64,000 bases of DNA from Benincasa hispida (taxonomy: Eukaryota > Streptophyta > Magnoliopsida > Cucurbitales > Cucurbitaceae). Of the stretch, positions 10,505-23,589 are shown piece by piece (position 1 is the first letter of the stretch; every line of letters starts with the position of its first letter). The stretch covers positions 25,684,093 to 25,748,092 of the forward strand of contig NC_052350.1 of assembly GCF_009727055.1 (NCBI RefSeq), given 5' to 3'. The notes beneath the pieces are model-generated. The model was not told where the DNA came from and searched no databases. It worked only from the letters and a program-made list of their open reading frames with translations. Both the position numbers and the translations under genes were made by a program.

Positions 10505-12531
10505 TGAAAGGATATATTAGCATGTAACGGAAGCAAACAAAATCAATAAGTATTCTAATTACATTTAATTTGAGTTCTAAAAGCATGCATATACAAGTGG
10601 GTTTCAAGTTACATACCTTTTGATGAATACTTCCAATTCCAAGCTACTCTTCACGTTAATTCAACTCCAAATCGACAGTGAACCACCAAAGATCTTCTCT
10701 ATTATTCTCGTCCTTGAATTTGAGTGGTGGAACTCGGATTTGAATGAATTTAGTGAGTGTTTTTGTGGGTTTGAAGAGGAAGAAGAAGCTGAAGCAAAAA
10801 CTCACTTTTTGCCTTCAATTTTCAATCCCTTAACCTTATCTCAGCCAAATTTTTTTTAGTGTTATATTACTCAGCTACATGCAGGTAACATCTTAATGGA
10901 ATTGGCCATCAACTACTTCAATTGGAGAGTAGATTTGTGTAAAGATGCATGAGTTGCACCTCATGCTTCAAGATGAAAGTGGGGAAAACCCATTTTCATG
11001 TTTTTCCAATTTCCAATTTCCAATTTCTTTTCCATTCAATTAATTCTACAATTAATCAAATTTTGATTTAATTAATTCTCAATTTTAATCTAAAATTAAA
11101 AATCCAATTTCTTAAATTGAATTTTAAAATTGGAAATTAATTTGATTTTTAATTAATTAAACATATTTAATTAATTAACTAATTTAATATCAAATATCAA
11201 ATTAATCACACACTTAATTTTAAACATGAATCTTATTCATGTAATTGATATTTAAATCGATATTTAAATATTATAAACTCTCCAATTTCGTTTAATTTCA
11301 ATAAATTAAACATTAAATCTATCGAATATAATTATACAAACCCTAATTTGAATTTGAATTTATTCAAATTCAACCCTAATTTCAATTTGAACATTTTCAA
11401 ATTTGAAATTCAAATTCAAATTGATATCATTCTAAATTCACTCAATTTAATAATTCAAGGTGTTAATGTTTTACGAGGTAGTAGATGGATCTTATGGACC
11501 TACAGATCATGAGCTCCAACGATTAAGATTAATTGGTTAAAGTCTTTAGACCGAATTAATCAGTATTCGTTAACTCTCGAGTCACATCACTATAGCTCGA
11601 TAGTTGCACTCTCCTCACTGTAGATAGATTTATGTTCACATGATTTAACCATCACAAGTAAGTCGATCATTCACAGGTTGTTCGTAATACCAACTGTATC
11701 TATGTTCTGTTTTACCCTCAATATTATCCCTTGTTTCTTAAGTTCCAACAGATCCTCTAATGAATAATTGGTTTATAATCCAATAACTAAACTAGATCCC
11801 TCTCAAGCCAGTGAAGGTGGGCCCCCTTGTTCATGACCTGGATTTAGTACTTAAGATAATAACCTTTTTCCTATCCCTAAATAGGCTAGGCCTAAATTCT
11901 ATCTTGCACTCTATGTCCTCAGCTATCTACCCAATTTTACCCTTAAAATGTGAGTCTTATTGAGTCGGCGCTATTGAGCCAACGCTCACCTATGCAAATT
12001 TAAGGATAACCCGAATAAACAGGAGTTCATAGTTAGCTCAGGATTAAGATCGAGGTACCTAGATCATCTAAGTGAAATAGTCAGTCTTAAACAGTAAACA
12101 ACGTTATAAAGTAAGTGTGATTTATTTCATAGTCCGATCTTGTATAAACTCATTGCATAGGACACCCCCACTTCTTATGTCATTACATGAATGAATCTGG
12201 ATCACTTTGTTTGTAGTATCTTTACAACAATTTGTAACAGGTACAGAGTAGGCCATATCCAATAGTGTTATCAAAATAAGGTACCCAACCATAATCATGT
12301 ACTATAGACTATTTTGGCTATTTACTTGAACTTGATCCATCTTTATGTCTCCATATAAAGTTCAACTATTCATATAATAGTCATGGATCCTAGATTATTG
12401 GATTTAGACTCTATGAATACAATTAATAGATTCAATATCTTTATTGAAGAAATGTTAAATAACATCTTATATTGATAATAAAATATGTTTAACTTTTACA
12501 AACTGCGAGTTTTAGGACATAAAACCCAACA
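10505..12531 (-). repeat. Cop-1 5' LTR (2027 bp)
   Basis: On the minus strand it starts TGTTGGGTTTTATGTCC at 12531 and ends TATCCTTTCA at 10505, next to the primer-binding site. It has no coding capacity. Blocks in its middle (the region with TGCACTCTCCTCACTG and the CCTCTAATGAA block) are shared with the other 2-kb LTRs in the window, so all belong to one copia lineage. The right flank ACCCA (12532-12536) would be the target duplication; its partner is outside the window. Confidence 0.88.
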
Positions 12532-12536
12532 ACCCA

Positions 12537-13314
12537 ACCAATACCCCATGCATGAGAACGTTATCCAGGGAGGTTTTCTATTCCCTTGTACTTTTCACTT
12601 TAGTGCTTTACTTAGGATACATTGGGGACAATGTATCATTTTAAGTTGGAGGTGGGGTACTCGTTGAGTAATTTTCATTCTTTATAGCTTGAGGTTCTTG
12701 AGCGCTGTGCTCGGACAATGTTGTGTTCTTAGATATTTGTCTGCTTTGTTGCTTAGTTTGTTATGATGAATAGTGCATGATGCACTCTTGTTGTAATAAA
12801 ATTTGCATGAAGAATGTTATGAGAGAATAATCTCTCATGCATCTTTAAGTCATTTTTCTTGCAAATTAAAGTCTTGCATGCTTAGAATTGTATTATCTGG
12901 TTTGTATTTCTTTGTCACCCCGAAAAGACCACTTTTTACTTAGAAGTAACCTTACTTGTTTTAGAGCAAAACTAGACAAAATGGATAAAAAAAAGATCCT
13001 AGTGTGTGCATAAAGAAAAGAAAAAGAAAAAAAATCAAATTATTTGCTTGAAAAAAAAAGCATAAAAAAATGAGGCAACGCTGTCTTGCCTATCAAAAAA
13101 ATAAAATAAAATAAAATAATGTGTATGTATGCATGCATAGAGGTGAAAAGAGTTACCTCTGCCTTGTGTAGTTAGGGCCCCACAAGAGAAGAGTAGTTAG
13201 GTTCCTGTTGGTTGAGTGTGAAAGCTAGTTCTCTAGGTAAAAGAAATGCCTTTTGAAATTTGTGTGCATGAGTTTAAGCACCATTGTTTTAGTGTTGCCT
13301 TTTATTTGCAAATT
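12537..13314 (+). other. 3' internal tail of a Ty3 element
   Basis: There is no reading frame of note. The stretch ACATTGGGGACAATGTATCA followed by AAGTTGGAGGTGGGG (about 12619-12657) is the typical spacer between pol and the polypurine tract of Athila/Tat-type elements. A-rich runs follow (13010-13120). It was the landing site of Cop-2 on the right (TGGTA at 13315-13319) and of Cop-1 on the left. Confidence 0.55.
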
Positions 13315-13319
13315 TGGTA

Positions 13320-15333
13320 TGTTATTAAGGAACTCGTTTTATAGAGAACATATTAGCATAAGCGGATCGTCCAAATCCCATTTTGATTAAAAAGAAACGT
13401 TTATAGTAAACAGTACAGATTATGCATCTTAACTAAAATTACAGCATGATATTGAACAAGAAACAAGGTTCAAGTGATTATATCTTTGAAGAACTCTTGT
13501 TCGCAAAAATCTCTCGAACCGTCAGGAACTACTCGAATAGTCACAAACTCTCCAGTCAACAACAAGAACTCCAACCAAAATAGGAAGGATACTACCACTT
13601 GTTTCCTTAGTATTCTCAGGGTGAGAACCCAGGAGTGGTGGGCTCTAACTATTTTAGTTAAGAGGGAGTTTAAAAGTTTGGAGGAGGAAGACGTTTGAAG
13701 GAAGAACGCACTCTATCACATAGAGAATTATTTCAATCGTTTAGGCGATGAAACTATCGTATGAGCTCTCTCAATGTATCATATAGAATCTCCACAATTG
13801 TGTAACTCTAATATGGAATAATAAAATCTTATTTTATTTATTCCATTTACCATAAAAAAAAAAAAAAACCCAACTAACCTTCCACTAAGGTGGTTAGAGA
13901 GAAAAATAGATTAATTATCAAATAATTAATAATATAAATAAATATGATAACCAACTTATCATATTATATTTATAACCTATAGTTTTAATATTACATTATA
14001 TACAATATAAACTATAGTTCTTTTTCTCTATTTTATGACATTTAATATAAATCATATTTATATTAAATTTAACAACTATGAAACTTATTTATAGGAAAAT
14101 ATATTTGAATCACATTCAAATATTTTTTCCTCCAATTAAACTATAATGTATCAAATACATTATGTCAATTATATCACATATAATTGAATCAATTTAAGTA
14201 TATCATATATAATTAAATTCTCTCTTATTAATTAGAACAATTCAAATTAACCCAAAAACTGATTCTCAACTAAATCCTTTTGAGTTACCAAGGGGACCTT
14301 ATGGACCTGTAGCTTGAAGCTTCAATAGTACGTGAATAGTTAATTAAACTCTTTAATTACATTATCTATCATCCGTTAACTGTTGGGCACTCCATTAAAG
14401 ACCGACAGCTGCACTCTTTGCACTATAGATATATTTTTGTGTCCATTGGATATAATCAATCAATAGTACGATGACCCTTCACAAATTCCTCGTATGTATA
14501 GTTGGGCCTAATTACCATTTTGCCCCTGTAGTTACATCTAACTCATTAAGTACCACTGATCCCTCTAATGAACAATAGATCATAGTCTTATTATGATTAA
14601 ACCCCTCATGGACCAAGAGAGGGTGTGGTGCCACATTGTTCAAAACCCGGAATCAGCCTTTAAGGGACCAATTTATCTACTTACCACTGCTTCGAGGAAG
14701 GAGTGAATTCCATCTTATGTAGCTGAGTTCCCAGCTCCCCAGACGAATTCCCAAAAGGATAGGCTTGTTGAGTCAGTGATCTGGCCACTTTCACCCATAC
14801 AAATCAAAGGATCACCCTCATAGGCAGGTGTTCACAATTCACTCGTGATTAAGGTCATGTTACCTATAGTCATCCTAGTGAAATGAATGTCTCTATTATG
14901 AACGGTGTTATATAATGAGACTAAGCATTTGGTGGTCCAGTCACAAATTTCTTTGTATAGAATATCCCCGCTCGCATATCTAATACATAAATTATCAGAA
15001 TCAGATCATTTGTAGCCATTTACAATATTTGTAACACCTACAAAGTGGGCCATACTCGTAATGTTCCTAGGATAAAGAGCCTTATCTATATACTACAGAC
15101 CATTTAGGTTATCACTTAATCATGATCCACTTGTACGTCTCTATATACATGTTTAAGTTACAATGATAACCGTAGATGTTGGTTTATTGGTTTGTAGTTA
15201 ATGCAACTAAAATATCATATATTTCATAGACCAAGTGAATAAAATATCAAATATTATTAATCACAGATAAGTTTATTCGTATAAGGTTTACAAACTATAG
15301 GATCCTATGAGATTTAGGGCATCAACTCCAATA
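13320..15333 (-). repeat. Cop-2 3' LTR (about 2014 bp)
   Basis: It starts at 15333 with TATTGGAGTTGATGCCC (the expected TG mutated to TA), directly after the polypurine tract ACAAGTGGGAGAT. Its left end is placed at 13320 by alignment with the solo LTR end (AAGGAACTC block). It is most similar to the solo LTR at 15819-17953. One CAATCGTTTAGG word near 13734 is a weak version of the CGATCGTTTAG motif. Confidence 0.8.
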
Positions 15334-15346
15334 ATCTCCCACTTGT

Positions 15347-15813
15347 CTTAAAGCTAGTGGGATGTACAAGATAATCAAATTACAAGTACACAAAACAATA
15401 AATTAGGGCATAACATGCCTAGTACAAGATCTCCCATTTTCCCTAGTCCAGCCATGGTTTGTCCCATGGACGCATACTTTACAAGTGACCCTCAAACACT
15501 ATAGCCATGAGGGCTTTCGTAAACGGATAAGCAACGTTGTGCTCCACAGCTATCTTCATGACAATCACGTACTCTTGAGGCACAAACTCTTGGATGAGAT
15601 GATACTTCTGCTCTATGTGTTTCGCTTATGACACTTAGGCTCACGGGAATTAGCCACAACACCACTATTATCACAATAAAGTGTGATGGGCTTTGACATA
15701 TCTGGAATAACTTCCAGATCAGTTAGAAATTTCCTGAGCCAAATGGCCTCCTTTACAGCTTCATAAGCCGTTACATACTCATCTTCCATGGTTGAGTTCG
15801 CGATGCACCCCTT
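15347..15813 (-). pseudogene. Cop-2 RNase H, carboxy-terminal part
   Basis: This is the end of a copia polyprotein. The minus strand encodes the RNase H segment from the ME(D)EYV motif through ITLYCDNS to the final histidine/asparagine region (EHNVA-like), the part that removes RNA from the RNA:DNA hybrid. It is interrupted upstream by the solo LTR at 15819 and continues at 17959. Frameshifts are present. The polypurine tract and 3' LTR follow directly. Confidence 0.8.
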
Positions 15814-15818
15814 CTTGG

Positions 15819-17953
15819 TGAAGGAACTCTTATCAAAGAGTACCTATGAGCAGAAGCAAGATCGTTACAAATTCATTGTGACAGAAATATTGCATTCACA
15901 AACAATCAACAAGTTATGCATCTATCAACAAATTATGACATACTTTTAACAATTAAACAACAAAGGATAAGAGACTTACCTTTGAACAACTTTTCTTCCT
16001 TTGATCTCTCGCTCTCGTCAATATTAGCAACTCTCGCTCTCGCTGTGATCGCCTAGTCAATCATCCACCAAATCTCGTTGTTGCTCACCACTGAACGGTC
16101 TTCTACACAAACACGCAACAAGCAGGACACCGCCACTTAGTAACCTTGGTATTCTAGGAGTGAGAATCCAGGAGGTGTAGGCTCTGTTGGATTTGGTAAA
16201 GAGGAGGAAGAAACTACGATCATTTACAACGACCAAGAAAGTGGGAGAGATTTGGAGTGTATCGTATAGACGGGTGCTTAATTGTTTAGAAAAAGGTGCA
16301 CGATCGTTTAGGTAATCGGGGCTGATTGTTTAGACGGTCATTTAGGAAAACTCACTCTCGTGCGCGATCGTTTAGAAAATGTTATACAATCATTTAGGTC
16401 AATTACATGTATACACGATCGTTTAGGAAAACTTGAGCTATCGTGTATGCTCTCGTTAGCTAGACGATGGGCAGTGTACGATTCGTAAACTGATTGTCCG
16501 ATCTCCTTGCAAAATGAAAACTATTTTCATTTTATCCTTCAAATACAAAAACTGAATGTAACCTCCCACTATCTCGTACGGTTATGGAGAAAAGCCACAA
16601 AAAATTATCTCATAATTGTTTAATTAATAATAAATACAATCATATTATATTTATAATCTATAGTTTTAATATCACATCATATGCAACATTTAAACCATAG
16701 TCTTTTTCTCCTCCACTAGATATAAATCATATTTATATCATTTTTCTCCAATTAATGTATCTCGTACATCGTGTCAACTATATCATATATAATTGACCAG
16801 TTTAATCATATCATATATAATAAAACTCTCTCTTGTCAATTTGAACACTTCAAAATGATCCAAAAGCTGATTCTCAAATTGAATCCATTGAGCTACCAAG
16901 GGGACCTTATGAACCTATAGCTTGAAGCCGCAACGGTACGTGAATAACTAACTAAACTCTTTAACCACGAGATCCACCATCCGTTAACTATCAGGAATTC
17001 CACTAAAGACTGGCAACTGCATTCTTCTCACCACAGATATATTTCTGTCCATCGGATATAACAAGTCAACAGTACGATAACCCTTCACAGATGCTCGTAA
17101 GTACAGTTGGGCCAATTTACTGTTATGCCCTTGTAGTTACATCTAACTCCTTAAGTACCACTAATCCTTCTAATGAACAATATAACATAGTCCTACTATG
17201 TGTGGACACCTCTTGAGCCGTGAAAAGATGTGTGGTGGCACATCGTTCAACCCCCGGAATCATCCCTTAAGGGAACAATCTATTTACTTACCTCTACTTT
17301 AGGGAAGGAGTGAATTCCATCTTGTGTAGTTGAGTTCCCAGCTCCTAAATCAGATGAATCCCCAAAGTAGTAGATTTAAGTCGGCAGTCTGGCCAGTCGC
17401 ACCCATGCAAATCAAAGGACCGCCTCAAAGATAGAAGTTCCTAACTCACTCAGAATTAAGGTCATGTTACCTATGGTCATCCTAGTGAAGTGAAGTCTCT
17501 GTCATGAATGGCGAAATATAACGAGACTATAACACTTCATAGTTTGGTCTTATACAAACTCCTTTGTATAGGACACCCCCGCTCGCATGTCTCCACATTA
17601 ATGATTAGGATCAAACCATCTGTAGCAAGTCACAACACTTGTAACTCTTCTACAAAGCGAGCCGCATCCATAATGTCACCAGGATAAGGTTTCTCTCCTA
17701 TATCCATATACTACAGATCATTTTGGTTATCACTTAAGGCATGATCCACCTATAGGTCTCTACATACATGCTTAAGTTACAACGACAACTAGAGATCTTA
17801 GTTTATTGGTTTGTGGTAAAGTAATTAAAACATCCCATGTTTCATAGACAATAGTGAAGAAAATATCATATATTATTACATCACAAGCGTCTGTTTAATA
17901 TAGTGTTTACAAACTATAGGACCGAACGAGAGTTTAGGGCATCAATCCCAACA
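15819..17953 (-). mobile_element. Solo LTR of a 2-kb-LTR copia in Cop-2 RNase H
   Basis: A 2135-bp LTR running TGTTGGGATTGATGCCC (17953) to CCTTCA (15819). The target duplication is CCAAG on the minus strand (CTTGG at 15814-15818 and 17954-17958). The RNase H sequence reads on across the gap at exactly this point, which proves the insertion. No internal region accompanies it, so it is what remains after recombination between two LTRs. It carries three perfect CGATCGTTTAG words (16301, 16365, 16416) plus several degenerate ones. Confidence 0.95.
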
Positions 17954-17958
17954 CTTGG

Positions 17959-19050
17959 TGCTTCATCATATTACAGCTCCTCCATTAAGAGTGAACACTG
18001 ATCCTGAAGTGGATTTCCGAGAATCCCTATCAGTTTGAAAATTAGAGTCTGTGTATCTTGTAAGGATCAAATGCTTAGAACCATACACAAACATGTAGTC
18101 CCTCGTTCTCCGTAAATACTTGAGCATGTTCTTAACAGCTGTTCAGTAATCATGTCTTGGATTATACTGATATCTATTGACTATCCTCACTACATAGCAG
18201 ATGTCAGGTCTAGTACATAACATCACATACATCAAATTGCCCACGACAGATGCATAGGGGACCCGTATATTTCCTCAACGTCATGAGGTGTTAGGACACT
18301 GTTCCTTAGACAAATTCACTCCGTGTTTGAAAGGCAATAGGCCCCTCTTAGAGTTTTACATCGAATATTTGATCAACATCTTGTCAATATACAATGTCTA
18401 AGATAGTGCTAGAATTTTTTTTCTTTCGATCTCAAAAGATCTGAATACCATGAACAAACTGAGCCTCTCCCAAATCTTTCATTTGAAATTGAGTCGCTAG
18501 CCAGTTTTTAACTATAGTCAGTAAAGCTACATCATTCCCAATGAGTAGGATATCATCTACATACAATACTAGGAAAACTAAATCGTTGATTCTTGTAGAC
18601 ACAAGATTCATCAAAGTTCTGATCAAAGCCATAAATTTTGATTGCAGTATCAAACCTTATATTCCAAGATCGAGATGTCTATTTTAGTCCATAAATGGAA
18701 CGATTCAGCTTGCAAACCTTTTGCTCTTGACCTTGGATAATAAATCCCTCGGGCTGCACCATATAAATGGTCTCCTCAAGATTGTCATTCAGAAAAGCAG
18801 TCTTGACATCCATTTGCCATATCTCATAGTCATAATATAAGGCAATGGATAGGAGGATGTGAATAGACTTCAGCATGGCAACAGGTGAGAAAGTATCCTA
18901 ATAGTCGACTTCTTCTACCTAGGTATAACCCTTTGCCACTAGTCTAGCCTTGAAGGTTTGTACATCCTTAACAATTTTGTGTAAGTGTATCTCCTCATTT
19001 TAGGTCTCAAAGTCCCGCCCTAATGAGCCAACCTGAGGAAAAAGCCGATT
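17959..19050 (-). pseudogene. Cop-2 reverse transcriptase and RNase H start
   Basis: This is the copia reverse transcriptase. About 18876-18679 reads ALYYDYEIWQMDVKTAFLN and the PEGFI segment. About 18653-18432 contains the catalytic YVDDILLIGND, intact, followed by LATQFQMKDLGEAQFVHGIQIF. The region to 17959 is the connection to RNase H (RPDICY, LRRTRDYM, YTDSNF). Two neighbouring stops at 17963-17968 replace the family's Trp-Arg codons. The upstream half of Pol and Gag are missing, so the leader abuts RT near 19050. Clearly dead; lineage as for Cop-5. Confidence 0.88.
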
Positions 19051-19664
19051 AGGATAAGAGACTAAAGTAACCTTATCCATTTATGGGGATCAAATAAAGA
19101 GTTGTGCACTAGCATCCTTTAGGGGGACAGCCACGATGCCACGAGGCGATGCAAAAAAACTTTATCCAACCTAATGAGAGAGACTGAGGGATATGTTGTC
19201 GCACGTCCCACTCCCACTTGCTATGAACATTCTCTCCATTCACCTTGGTATTGACCTACCTAAATGCCACCCGTAGAGGGACACCCATGGTGCCTCGAGG
19301 CTGAGGACAGATCTTACGATGTAAACTTTTAGGGAGAAACGTGTAGACGTAAAAGTGAAGTATCATACCCCATTTACCTCCCACTGAATGTTCTACTTAG
19401 GGTTCATTAACTTAAAAAATTCGGCTACTAATTTTAACTAAGTGATTTGTTTAATTTTCTAAAAAACAACACTTTCTTTTGATGATTAAACAACTTTGAT
19501 TCAAGTCTTATTAAACTCTTTAACAGACTTTCATCAAATTTGCATGCATGTAACAAATCTATCTATTTCACCTTTCCAGGTAGGTTCTCAGGTAGGGGTG
19601 CGACGTTTCCATTGACTTAAGTACCTCAGCCTAGCCAGAACTAACCTTAGACAAAAGGTCTCTT
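19051..19664 (-). other. Cop-2 untranslated leader, part 1
   Basis: It has no coding sequence. It shares blocks with 1000-1600 and 9400-9600 in Cop-1, including CTCAGGTAGGGGTG-type and CTTAAGTACC words. The solo LTR at 19670 interrupts it after the ATAGA duplication at 19665-19669. Confidence 0.6.
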
Positions 19665-19669
19665 ATAGA

Positions 19670-21811
19670 TGAAGGAAATCGAACATGAGGATTTTCATGA
19701 GCAGCAGAATGATCTTTCCAAATTTCGATCGTGTATGAACATTACAATTACAATCACAAACGGAAACATACGGTTTTGCAAAGTACATAAATTGCAGCAT
19801 GCTATACAAAAGATTAAGGACAAGAATCAACACACTTTTGTCGACTCATCTTCAAGCTCCTTGATCATGAACGCTCGATCACAACAACACAGTAACATAC
19901 AAATGTTCGTCCAACACGACCGATACACTGCACGATCATCGCGCACTTGAACTAAGCGATCACCAAGGTCACGAACACCCCGAACACCATGAACAACCTC
20001 CATAGAACCTCAACAATTTCGAGTTAAGTAAGACACCACAAAGAAGGTTACCTTGGTATTCTCGGTGTGAGAATCCAAAGGGTGGGCTTTGTTTAGACAT
20101 GGTTTGAGGCAGAAAAATGGAGGAACCACAATCTGTAAACGATTGAACAAGTGGGAGAAGGAACAACCTATCGTATAGGTCGATGGCCAATCATTTAAGA
20201 AAAGTTATGCGATCATCTAGAAAAAGCTATGCGATCGTTTAGATCGTCACTTAGCTGAGTGTTTATCGCCTAAGAACACTTCACAATCGTTTAGCTAACT
20301 CCATGCTGTCTCTTACTAAATCTTATTTACTTGACAACTATTCATGAGTAATTTCTGAGATTGGAAATCTCAAAACAACCTTTTTGCAAATCTTTCTTCT
20401 TTTTCTTTTTAAAATTAGGAAAACATTTTTTCTTTTATCTCACTGTTACCATGAAACCACCAATAACCTCCCACTCAATTAGTTATTAGAGAAAAAAAGA
20501 TAATTATCCAATAATTAATATTATTATAAATATAAATGATAACCAACTTATCATACTATAATTATAATCTATAGTTTTAATATTTCATCTCATGAAACAT
20601 ATAAATCATAGCTCTTTTTCTATTCTATGGTACTTAATGTAAATCTCATTTACATTAATCCTCCACTAGATGTATCTCATACAACATATGGATTATATCA
20701 TATATAATTGAATTATTATATCATATATAATTGAATTATCTCTTATCAATTTGAACATTTCAAATCAATACCAAGAACTGATCCTCAACTTGAATCTATT
20801 GAGCTACCAAGGGGACCTTATGACCTGTAACTCGAAGCTCATTGAATAATTGACTAAACTTTTTAGTCATGGGATCTACCATCCATTAACTGCCAGGCAC
20901 TTCAATAAAGATCGATAGCTGAACTCTCCTTACCACAAATATATTATGTGTCCATCTTAACCAATCAACAGTGCGACAACCCTCCATAGATCGCTCGTAA
21001 GTATAGCTCGACCAATAACCGTTATGCCACTGTATTTACATCTAACTCCTTAAGTACCATTGAATCCTCTAATGAACGTAAGTCATAGTCCTATTATGAC
21101 TGAGTTCTCTCTTCCAAAGAGAATTTGTGGTCACTATGTTCAAGACCCGGAATCAGCTCTTAAAGAAGCAATCTCTCTACTTACCCCTACTTCGCGGAAA
21201 GATGAATTCCATCTTATGTAATTGAGTTCCCATATCCCACATCAGAAAAGTCCCTAAAAAGTTAGACGTGTTAAGTTGGCAATCTGGTCACTCTCACCCA
21301 TACTAATCAAAGGACCACCCTCAAAGGCAGAAGTTCCCAAAACACTCAGAATTGAGGTCGTGTCACCTATGGTCTTTTAGGTGAGATGTAAGTCTCCAGT
21401 ATCAACGGCGTTATATACAGAGTCTAGTCATCTCGTGGTCTGGTCTTATACAAACTCTTTGTATAGGACATCCCTACTCATATGTCTCCACATGAATGGT
21501 CAAGATCTACCATCTGTAGTAGTTTACAACACTTGCAAATTTCTATAAAGCGCACACCATATCTGTAGTGTTACCAGGATCAGGTATCCCATCTTAATCT
21601 TTATACCACATACCTATTTAGGTTATCACTTAAGGAATAATCCACTTGTATATCGCATATACATGCTTAAGTTTACATAAGATAACCATGGAGTTTTGTT
21701 TATTAGATATGAGTAAATGCTAGAATGAAATAATAGTTATTTTATTCATAAAACAATGTGTATCATTACAAACAACAAGACTCCGAGAGAATTAGGACAC
21801 CAATCCTAACA
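19670..21811 (-). mobile_element. Second solo LTR (2142 bp), in Cop-2 leader
   Basis: It runs TGTTAGGATTGGTGTCC (21811) to GATTTCCTTCA (19670). The target duplication ATAGA on the plus strand lies at 19665-19669 and 21812-21816. Its start (GGTGTCCTAATTCTC) and end match the Cop-5 LTR at 57077-59115 much better than the Cop-2 LTR, so it comes from a different subfamily. GCGATCGTTTAG is at 20231-20242, with degenerate copies nearby. Confidence 0.94.
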
Positions 21812-21816
21812 ATAGA

Positions 21817-21990
21817 TACATTTGTTACATTTGTAATCTTTTATTAGAATCAATTTAATTCTATTGAACCGATTTAAAATATTAAACTTAGATTTCTAAT
21901 CTTATTAGAAATGTGATCTTAGGTCTATCTCAATCAATTTTTAAAACACTTTTAAAAAATGATTAAAGTATAAGGTTTGCATGCAACCAA
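21817..21990 (-). other. Cop-2 leader, part 2 (truncated)
   Basis: An AT-rich stretch resembling 9500-9620 of the Cop-1 leader (repeated TTTTAAAA-type words, a GCATGCA block). It should lead to a 5' LTR but passes into a Ty3-like LTR near 22000 instead. Confidence 0.4.
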
Positions 21991-21999
21991 AAGGTATTA

Positions 22000-23345
22000 C
22001 CGAGCATTTGGAGTCAAATAGAGTTAATTTGAAGCAATTTAGATGTAATTTGAGCATCCAGGTTTCAAAGGAGTAAAAATGATCAAACTACCCCTGACAT
22101 GAGTGTCGTAATGCTCATCATGCCTAAGCCTGACGCATCTTAACGCTGTAAGGCAGTAATTGAATATACAGGGTAGCGTTGTAATGCTGCCAAAATCATT
22201 GCAACGCTACGAAATTTTGATGGAGTCTTCAGCCATCCAGGTGCGTGCCTTTTGCGCAAGGCAGCATCACACCACCCATCCAACGCTCGAGAGCCAGCTA
22301 TAACAGCGTTACAATGCTGTCCCTAGTGTTGCATCACTACGACTACTTGCTATATATACTTCTCTTCGTTTTTAGGTCAAATTATGTTGGATTTTATGGA
22401 GGTCGAGGATAGGCCTTGTTTTCTTCTTCCTCCCTATCTTTTCAGCATCATTAGGTAGATTTTATTGATTTTAATTTGGATTGTAAACTTGGATTGGATC
22501 TTCTTTTTTATTTGTCTATGGATTATTGAGATAATTTCTATCTAGTTTCTTAGATTAAGGATTCTTTGTAATTTCTTAATTTTTCTTTCCTTGACTAAGG
22601 AATGCATTTTGAATTTATGTTCTCTTTGAATCAATTTTAATTTCTTAAAGCATATTTGTGTTGATGACTTTTCACTCATGAGCATGCTAGACTATGATAC
22701 TTAGTTTTGTCACAATCTTGCATGAGTATGTTGTTTAAATTTATTCTTGCATATGAATATCTCGCTAAGATCACCTAATTAGAAATAGTTAATTGTGCTA
22801 GAATGTGCTAATTGCTAGGTTCAAAGATAAAATTGGTTATTGAATATTTCTTTCCTAACAACTAATCGATACAATAGAATCCTAAATCGTAGTGTATGTG
22901 TTTTTAGTTCTATATGGCCACTATCGAACCCAAGAATTTAGAAGCATGTAGATTAGTTAGGGTATTGGCTTTCTAACCTTAATTAATAATTAGTATGCTT
23001 TCTTGACTAGATTATTGCTAGTTATCTGTCACTGTGGAGGCTAATTCGGTCGAATCGAGCGAGTAGTTGTGCATGCATAATTCGATTGTATAATTAATTG
23101 ACAGAAAATGATGATAGAAATTGCATTAAATGTCTATTTTGATCTGAGAACTAGATAAATCAATCCTTGTGTACATTTATCCGTCGCAACTTAATTTCTC
23201 GCATGTTTTTCCATTCTATGACAAACCAAAAACTCTGAGAGAGATTTAATTCTTGGCTTCTCTGTGGTTCGATCCCGTTCTTGCTGCTTGTGCTACCTAG
23301 TAGCATAAGTAGTAGTCTAGTGATTTATAAATATTCTTTTGATCG
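22000..23345 (+). repeat. Probable Ty3/Tat-type LTR
   Basis: There is no gene. It has a TATA box (TATATATA, 22351-22358), an early stretch AAATGATCAAACTACCCCTGA and, near its end, CTCTGTGGTTCGATCCCGTTC (20 bases of it at 23259-23278), which resembles the conserved GTTCGACCC end block of Tat/Athila LTRs. AACGCTG/CAGCGTT words cluster at 22135-22340. Borders and duplications could not be fixed. It may be the LTR of the Ty3 element whose tail is at 12537-13314. Confidence 0.5.
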
Positions 23346-23589
23346 GGTCTGAAGATTGTTAAGGACGTAAATCTTTTGCCCAAATAGAGAAGGGGAGAGA
23401 GAGAGAGGACTACCAACGATCAAATGTGCAGCAATCAAAGAAGGTTAGTGGTAGGGAGGTGGAGCGGTGGCTGGTAGCAACTGGTGCATAGGAGTGCTAG
23501 TTGGGGAAAGAGAGATATGAAAGGTCTATTTCAACGAAGAAAAAGAATTTCAATTATTTATTATTTATTATTATTATTATTTTAAATTT

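Larger units (their letters stand above)
13320..21990 (-). mobile_element. Cop-2: copia element split by two solo LTRs
   Basis: A minus-strand copia made of a leader (about 21990-21817 and 19664-19051), an RT/RNase H remnant (about 19050-17959 and 15813-15347), a polypurine tract (15334-15346) and a 3' LTR (13320-15333). Gag, protease and integrase are deleted and no 5' LTR was found, so the right border is approximate. Two solo LTRs (15819-17953 and 19670-21811) lie inside with perfect duplications. The left flank TGGTA (13315-13319) would be its own target duplication, but I could not find a convincing partner. Confidence 0.75.

Noticed and set aside
10620..10859. 79-codon plus-strand frame in the Cop-1 LTR
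   Set aside because: It lies inside an LTR on the opposite strand and has no motif.
13315..21994. TGGTA and AGGTA (near 21990) as target duplication of Cop-2
   Set aside because: One mismatch and no 5' LTR at the right side; too weak to use.
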